Shown in pieces: positions 39,101-48,100 of a stretch of DNA of 64,000 nt (the first letter of the stretch is position 1; every line of letters starts with the position of its first letter). A model generated the notes under the pieces. That model searched no databases. It worked only from the letters and a program-made list of their open reading frames with translations, and was not told the origin of the DNA. The stretch covers positions 3,857,001-3,921,000 of the forward strand of contig OY720345.1 of NCBI GenBank assembly GCA_963082975.1. The letters run 5' to 3'. Source of the DNA: Labia minor (Eukaryota; Arthropoda; Insecta; Dermaptera; Spongiphoridae). Position numbers and translations under genes: made by a program.

Positions 39101-42100
39101 GTGAACTATTGTCGGTCGGATCTTGAGGCAAAAACACTTTTATTAAAAATTTGACAATACATAAATTTTGGACGAATATAAATATAGTGCAAAAAATATA
39201 TAAAACTTTCCGATATGTCTCAGCCATTTATGCTGGCTTTCCAAGTTCCTATATGGTTGAAGCCGGTTTCAGTCACGTTAATTCAATTTTAACTAAAAAC
39301 AGTAATTAATTAAATGTGGAGCTTTGGCGGGATTTACAGTTAGAATTTACTAATTTCGAATCCAATATAGCGAACCTTGCAAAGCAACACCAGACACATT
39401 CATCTCATTAATTTATTTCTTTTATGATGAATCTTGTCCTTGTCCATTCAAAATTAATATTTTATATTATGATAATTTAATTCATTAATATACAAGTTTT
39501 TTTTTTTAAGTCTTTTATTAAAAATGTGATATTACAATAATAATAATAATAATAATAATAAAATGGCTTTTTGACTATAATACCGTTTGTGTTATTTCAG
39601 TTCGATATTAAAGATTGAATTTATATTTTTAATTAAAATTGGATGATTGGTTTTTATGCTCTTGCACTTGGATGTTTTCAAAGACTACGTACATTTTTGT
39701 TTTTTTTAAAAGGGAAGTATAAAAGTACCTAAAAATTCATAATAATATTATTTGTTATAATAAATATATCAATTATCGGATAAATATTGAAATTATAAAA
39801 TTATATTTGTATAATATTTGTTAATCTTTAAACTATATGATAGTCTTTATTACTGCGGTGCCGATACATACCTATTTACATGCATATGTTATTTGCTCCG
39901 TAATTGTTTTTTGTTTTGTTTTTTTTTTTTTAATTTTGAAAATTAATTAAATAATTATACTTACTCTTCATATAAATTTTTAATTATTTTTTTATTTGTT
40001 TACAATAAAATAGAAAAATATTTTCTATTTTATTATTAAAAATAAAAATGAAATAAACTAGTTATATATTTTTTTTTTATTAATCAAAAATATTTTTTTA
40101 TATATATTTTTGGTATAAATGTTTCATTCCAAATGAAATTTGATGCCATGTTTACAAACCACACACACACACACACACACAAATACATACTCCACTTTCG
40201 ATATCTGTCTTAAATGAACTTATAGAAAGATATGAATGTTCTTTTTTTCTTATCCTATTTTATGAAATGTTATAAAAGTCACAAGGCCTCATGAAAAAAA
40301 AAATGGTTGTGAGTGAAAAGGGATTAGGAGCTTACTATATCCCAAATGGAAAAATATTCTATCCAATATCTAGAGAAAATGTTTTCTTCCCCTTGATTTC
40401 AAACCTATTTTCTCAATAGAACCCGATATTATGTCCTTACGAAATAGAAAGGATAAACAAGCCATGAAGGATCCATAAAGGAGCCCATGATTTCCAACAA
40501 AAAAAAAAAAGAAAAAAGAATTAAATCATATAAGATTCTTTGAGAGAATTCATAGGGAATGGATTTATTTCAATCGATTTTATCAAATAATCTTTTTTGT
40601 TTTTTTGTTTTTTAGTTTTTTTTTTTTGTTATATAGGAATCACACACACACACACACACAGACACACACAATATTCAATAATATCTGTAAGACAAATTAA
40701 AAAGAATAAAAATTTCCATTTAATAGAAAATATAATAATATTTAATAAAAGAAGTTGAATAGATTCAGAGGTGTTAACCCCCCCCCCCCCCCCATTTGAA
40801 TTCCATCCCATTGGGAAATTAATAATTTTAACTATTTGAATGTTTATCTATAAAGAATAGTTAAAATAATGGATATTTGAAAAATATACTGGGTCAGTTG
40901 ATGAAATGTACACATTTGAAATTTATTTTCAAAGAAAAAATATTTCAAATTCTCTTTAGTATTTTTGTTTTAATTTAAGAGTCTTACTAATGTAGAGTAG
41001 AGTAGTGAAGAATATACTTAAAAATCCGAGAAATAATAAATTTAATAATTTTTATAAATTAAATGTGTTTTAATTAAACTTGATAGCAAATATGTAAGTA
41101 TTCTTAGTATAACATGTGTTTAATATATGTATATCAAAGACCATCTACATATAAGACTAATAAACTCTATTGTCTTTGCTGAAACAAAGTTTTTGGCGCC
41201 ACCATGCGAGTGCAGGCAGTAACTAATTGAGAAAAAAAATCGAGATTGCATGTTTTTGCCTGGTTTTGCATGTAGAGTTATCGGTTATGCGCCTGCAGCG
41301 CCTCTTAGCGGTGCCACATAGAGACTTCATATTAAAAAAAACTGGTTTCACCGATTTCTAAGGAGTTGGGGGCCCTGATGTATATATATTAAACATTTAT
41401 TAATTTATTTATTAAATTTTTATATTTTATTTATTCATTTTGGAATTTATAATAATAAAATTAAATTGAATATAAAAATGTTGGTTTTTAATCATGATTA
41501 TATATTGATATTGGTTATTTCTTGTTAAAATAGCATACACGGATTTCAATGATGACAATTTTTATAAATCCCACTGATGGGGTTTGAGGTAATGTAATCA
41601 ATAGTAATTATTACTTTACTTTATAATTTTATTTATAAATCATTTATAAGTATTTATTAAAAAAAATCAATGAGAAGAATTTTGTTTTTTTTTATTTTAA
41701 ATATAAATGATAAACCAGATAATAATACTTAATCTTTAAAACAGCGTTTTCCAACCTATTGGGCGCGCTCCCCTTGGGGGGGCGCGATACTGTTGAAAAG
41801 GGGACGCGAAGGTATTAGAACCAATTTCAAGTGCTCGAAAACTTTTGAAAATTTTCGATTTTTTTATTTTTCAATTTTTTCAATATGGTTCAACAAAAAG
41901 GTCAGCAATTAAGGGGGAGGGCGCAAGAATTTTTTTTTAAAAAAAAGGGGGGCGCCGGTACAGAAAGGTTGGAAACCACTGCTTTAATATATCAATCAAA
42001 TGAATATTAATTCGATTTTCTTTTTAATTTTTATTACAGAAGGCGATATTCCCATAACCAATCATGTAAGTTTCTAAAGTTTTTTTTTTTTTTTTTTTTT

Positions 42101-45100
42101 TTATTATATATATATAAATTAGATAGAAATAATATTTTTCATTGTCTATTAATCTTGAAATTTGTAACTTTGTGTTTGACAGCGTCTTCAATACCGGAAA
42201 GTGATCTTATGCCCGGGGCGAAGTCACCTCGTGGGATCCAATTTCCCGGTAAGTGATCCCTGTTGACCACAGTTGAGTTGAGTTGCTGTCTCTTTTGGCT
42301 GTTGGCTTTCCACAAGAATGGAGAGCTGGTCATTCCATCATTCATCGTTCAATTCCATTCTTTATTTAATGGAGGCCTCGTTCATTGGAGTGTTTTTGAT
42401 TCTTTCGCAGTGTTACCCGTTTCTGAGACACATTCGCACGCAAACCGGATCGTATAATCCAAGGGCCTCGCCGAACACAGCCAGGACAGGTAAGGCCTTT
42501 GTATACAAACCAACACCCACTCTTGACTCTTCCTAAATGTATTTTTAATTGTGACTGACCGGTTGGAGGTAATAGATAGATATAAAAGGGATAATAAACT
42601 TTAGGATGAGGATTTAATGTTATCCAATTGAATTGAATCATTTTAAAAATAAAAATAGATTAAAAAAAATATCTATTTTATTTGTTTCTGTTATGTTTTT
42701 ATAGGGCAAAAAGAATTAATAAAATTTACATTTATATCTTAATTAAACTTTGAAACAAATTAAAAACAAATTTTTTTTTTACACCGCGTTTTAAACATTA
42801 TTATTTTTAATTTACAACCTTTCATAGAGAATAATTAAATTATGTTAAAAGTTGAGTGAAAATCGTTAGCACCATTTCATTGATGTTCCATATTTAAATT
42901 TTGAAAAAAAAAAACAAAAAAACTAAAATTTAATTATTAATCTATTCTTAAAGGGGATAAATATACAAATTTAAATTTATTATTATTAAATGAACCTGCT
43001 TTATACATATTTATAAACGTTAATTAAAATATAAGCAAATATACAAAAAGAAAAAGAAAAATATAAATACAAAAAAATTTACTAAATATTTATATTGAAG
43101 GGGACAAAAAAAATATAATATATATTATGGCCTAAATCCTAAATGTTAAATTCAATGTAGGATCAGTGGTGTATTGGGAGGGGAACGCGGGGGAACGACG
43201 TTCCCTTACCTTTTTTCAGAACCGGTACGCGTTCCAGTACTTTTTCATGTTCCGACAACTCTCACTTAAATTTACTGTTAGAATTTCTTTTTTTGTGTTC
43301 GTTAATATTTTGTATAGTAAGAATATGAAATAAGCTGGAGTGTCTCCACTCGACTATCTCGCAATTTGAATTGGATTAAATAACATAATATACTATATTT
43401 AAATTAAATTTAATTAATTATAAATTATAAATTAAAATTAATAAATAATATTTATTAAATCAGCATGTTGGGCTCTTTGTTGATGGCACCACGTCACGTG
43501 GTGGCGCGTGATTTAAAGTGTTAAAAAATTAAATCCGGTACTTTCAGCGATTCAATCGAGCTGAAATTCTATATATAGCAGTTTTATACAATTTTTAATC
43601 ATGTGAAAAACTATCAAACCTATATCTTTATTTTTACCGTCACTTTAGAGGAAAAAAAAATCAAAACGTTGTAGGTAATGACCTTCTTCCGGTTGAGCTA
43701 CATCTTTCAAAAGTGGATAGAAAACTACAAATTTTGAATAATGCCCATGTACCAAATTTCATGATTCTAGCTCAAACCGTTTTTGCGTAATCTTGTCTAC
43801 ACACACACACACAGTCATTTTTCCCAACCTTAGTGAAAATAACTCAGGGACCATCAAAACGTCAAGTGAGAGAGTAAAAAGTGGGCCATGTTATGTTAAC
43901 TAATGCGATTGATAATTTCTTCTTCTCCATTTTTAGCTTCTGATTAAATCAGTTTGCAAATATTTTATAAATTAGAAAATATTTTCAAAATATTAGAAAA
44001 TATTTTTTAAAAATTAAATTCCTAAATGGATATTTAATAACCAACCGGCTAATCCGAATACGGTAGTTTTCTGTATTGTCTGTATTTAATTTCTTTCTAA
44101 ACACATATTTAGAAGAAATAGACACATTATTTCTTGTTTTTCCTTAATCATATAGTAAAGGTAAAGTAAAGTAAAATAAAAATATTTTTGATTTAAAATA
44201 AAAATCAATAAGATAAAATTTACCTAGCATAGAAATATCGATTTCTTTTTCAATCTCTTCATAAATACTAAAATTATAATAATTTCATAATAAATATTTC
44301 GAGGTTTTTATATTGTTAGCATATTTATCAATATATAATAATATATATTTTTTTTTTATATTTTAATTCTTTTTATTTGAATTATTTTATATATTACCTT
44401 AAATAAATTTGTATCATCAATAGAAATAAATAGAAAATAGGTAGAAAAAAAATAATTGACATTGAGAATTCATATTTTCTTTTTACATTTCAAGATTCAC
44501 ATAAATAAATAAATAAATCGAGAAAATGGACAGGACATATATTTAGAAGGAGGCAAAAGTAAAGGTAAGTGTCATAGGAAAGCACGGAGCACGGAGGGGG
44601 AAAACATTTGATCGAAGAAGTGGGAAGATGTAGGATCAGATAAGGTCAGCAGGGAGATCAAATGGTAGAGATCAGGCAGGGCGCCACACCTTCCTTCCTT
44701 CTATTGTGCCCGACAACTTGCCAATTCATTAATGAGATTCAAAATATAGGCATATATATTTCAATAAGCCCAAAGCTTTGTATAATAAATAAAATATTTA
44801 TCAGATTCGAAATAACTATTTTCATTTAAAATTTTTTTAAAAAATACAATTTTACGCTTTATGCTGCTTTGTGGAACCAATTTCTTACCATAATTTGTCT
44901 CGGAGGGAGAAAAATTTAGCGTCTCAAATAGCCTGTATTATTTGGCTGAAACTCCTTGAATTATAAACTTTTTTCTTCAAATTCTTCAATTTTTAAAATG
45001 AGGACGATTCTAAATCAGTGATTCTGAACCACTGAGCCGCGGCACTTTTGTGTGCCGCGAGATTTTCAAAATATGCCGTCAAATTTTACAAATGTAAAGT

Positions 45101-48100
45101 TCAAATTAAGAAAAAGTACTTATTTATTTTATATATATATGTAAAAAAGATAAAATATTTTTGCGATCAGGCTCTTAAACTTTTTCAACTTTTGTTTTTC
45201 CATTCTTTTCAATATGGTTCTAAAAAAAAAGAAAAATGTTTTTGCGATTAGGCTTTTAAACATTTTCGTTTTTCAATATGGCTCTAAGTATCACCAAGTG
45301 TGCCGCGTTAAAAAAAAAGGTTGAGAATCACTGTTCTAAATGGACAAAGGGGAGAAATGATATATTGGCATTTATTTGTTTGCCCAAAGGAATAAAGAGG
45401 TTAATTATTATTTATAGGAGAGACACCTCCAAATTCTTATACCATCAATTTAGCGGACTGTATAGACTGTAAGTCTATTTTCTAAGTCGATCGATCGAGA
45501 GGAATTAAATGATGATTGAATTATAAAACAAAAATTCTCAACAGAATTTTCAACGAAATTTTAGATCGTTTATAAAATCTATATGTCAGTGTGTCTGTCG
45601 CCAAAAATTTTCGATTTTTTAAATTATGATTTTGGATTCGAGTAGAGCTTAAAAAAGTGTAAATGTAAAGTGGTATTGGTTTTTTAAAGGCGGTCAAAGC
45701 TATAATATATGGGAAATTTTTAACTTTGACCGCCGATTTGTCAATGTTCCCAATCGAATTTTAAAAAACCAATGCCACATTACACTTACACTTTTTTTAA
45801 GCTCTACTCGAATCCAAAATCAGAATTTAAAAAATCGAAAATTTTTGGTGACAGACACACAGACATATAGATTTAATATTAAAATTAATACTTATATATT
45901 GTAATTATAAATCTTGAAAACATTTTAAAAACATTGTTCTTATTTGGATTAAAATTACATTTTCATTCTGTAAATTAAATAATTTTATTTCATTTAAATA
46001 ATAAATATTCTTTGCTCTCTACATTATTTATCTAATTCTCACAATATACGAGTATTAAGATCATAAGTAAAAATTGGAATTATTTATGCAATTTTGTGAT
46101 AAATAGGAATAAAAGTTCGTTAATAGTAATGCTTCCTAGCATTCCCAGATGTTTTATAATTTATTTCAATTCAAAATAATCAAATTCAAAATAATTAAAA
46201 ACAAAAATAAATAAAGTGAGAAATGAATTTCTTTACCATAAACTAATAAAATCAATCAAATTTTACCTGTAATTGTTATTTATCCTAATTTTTTTACTTG
46301 GTTGCATAATAATCAGGGGGATTATTTTTCCTTGGTTAAATCTTAGTAAATAAATAATAAAAATAATAATAATAATAATGATCCATTTTAATGATTTTGG
46401 AACTATGAGAGTAATATTAAATTTATTATATGTATTAAATTATGTATAGGCTCAACTTTTTGGGGAAAGAAAAAATTTATTTTACATTTATATTGTCTAT
46501 TTATATAGGAAAGCATGTTCAACATGTTAAAGCAACACCTTTTCTACCGTGAATCTGTTAACATGACACGAATTTAATATATGTGTATAAAATGTAATGT
46601 ATATTTTAAATAAATATACCTACTTATATTTAAATATTTATTTTTTTATTTATATATGTTAATTTTTAAATTTATTTATTTATTTTTTATTTTTGAATAG
46701 ATTTTAATAATTGAAATCGATTTAATTTTTAAAAGTAACCAACTTTTGAAATAGCAACATTTTGCATATTTTATATTCTAATAACTTAAGATTTTAAAGA
46801 AGCTACCTACCTACCCACATAACAAGATTTTAAAATTAACTGGAGTGTCTCCACTCGACTATCTCGCAAATTGAATTGGATTAAATAACATAATATATTA
46901 TATTTAAATTAAATTTAATTAATTATAAATTATAAATTAAAATTAATAAATAATATTTATTAAACTAGCGCATGTTTGGCTCTTGGTTGATGGCACCACG
47001 TCACGTGTTGGCGCGTGAGATTTGCAGTGTTAAAAAATTAATTCTGGTACTTTCAGCGATTCAATCATGCTGAAATTCTATATATAGCAGTTTTAAACAA
47101 TTTTTAATCATGTGAAAAATTATCAAACATATATCTTTATTTTTACGGTCACTTTAGAGGAAAAAAAAATCAAAACGTTGTAGGTAATGGTCCTCCTCCG
47201 AATGAGCTACATTTCTTAAAAGTTGATAGAAAACTACGAATTTTGAATAATGCTCGTATACCAAATTTCATGATTCTAGCTGAAACCGTTTTTGCGTAAT
47301 CTTGTCTACATACATACACACATACAGACATTTTTCTCAACCTTAGTGAAAATGATTCAGGAACCTACAAAACGTATACAAATATCAAAATCTCAACATA
47401 GAAAATTTTCGTGATCGTAATACTATCTCTGACGAGGTAGTAAAAAGAGGGATTCCCTCTTACAATGTGCATTTGTTAAATGTGATTTAAATTATTAGAA
47501 AAATAAATAAAAAATAAAAAATTTAAAAAAATATTTTATTTAAAATTAAATTATGATAGAAATCAAGAATTTTATTTAAACTAAAAAGTCACTTGAATTT
47601 CTTGCTTTAAATTTATATTAAATAAATTGGAGAGTCCCTTATGGAAAATTTCTAATATTACCTTTTTAAAAAATATATGAATTTGTACTTATTTTGAAAT
47701 ATTTTAGAAATACTATATGTATCCATTGAATTATTTAATTTTTACCGACCGACGCGCGCGCGATAGTAAGGGAGGTATTGTTTCCAAACCAAATTTCATA
47801 TGTGGGGATTTTTACATATCTCCACGAATCATGCATTTTCTTAACAGAAAAAAAGTATTTTTAGCATGATGTCTGTCCGTCTGTCAGTATATATGTGTAC
47901 AGCTTGAACGGCTCAACGGATTTTGATGAAATTTGGTGTATTTACTTAATGCATCAGTATGATGAATGGATCAACTTTTGGTGTATATCCGGAAACCGGA
48001 AGTGGTAATATTAGCGATCGACGATAGGAAGGGAAGGGTTATTTTCACACCAAACTTCACATGAGAAGATTTTTTTATATATCTCCACAAATCATCCACT

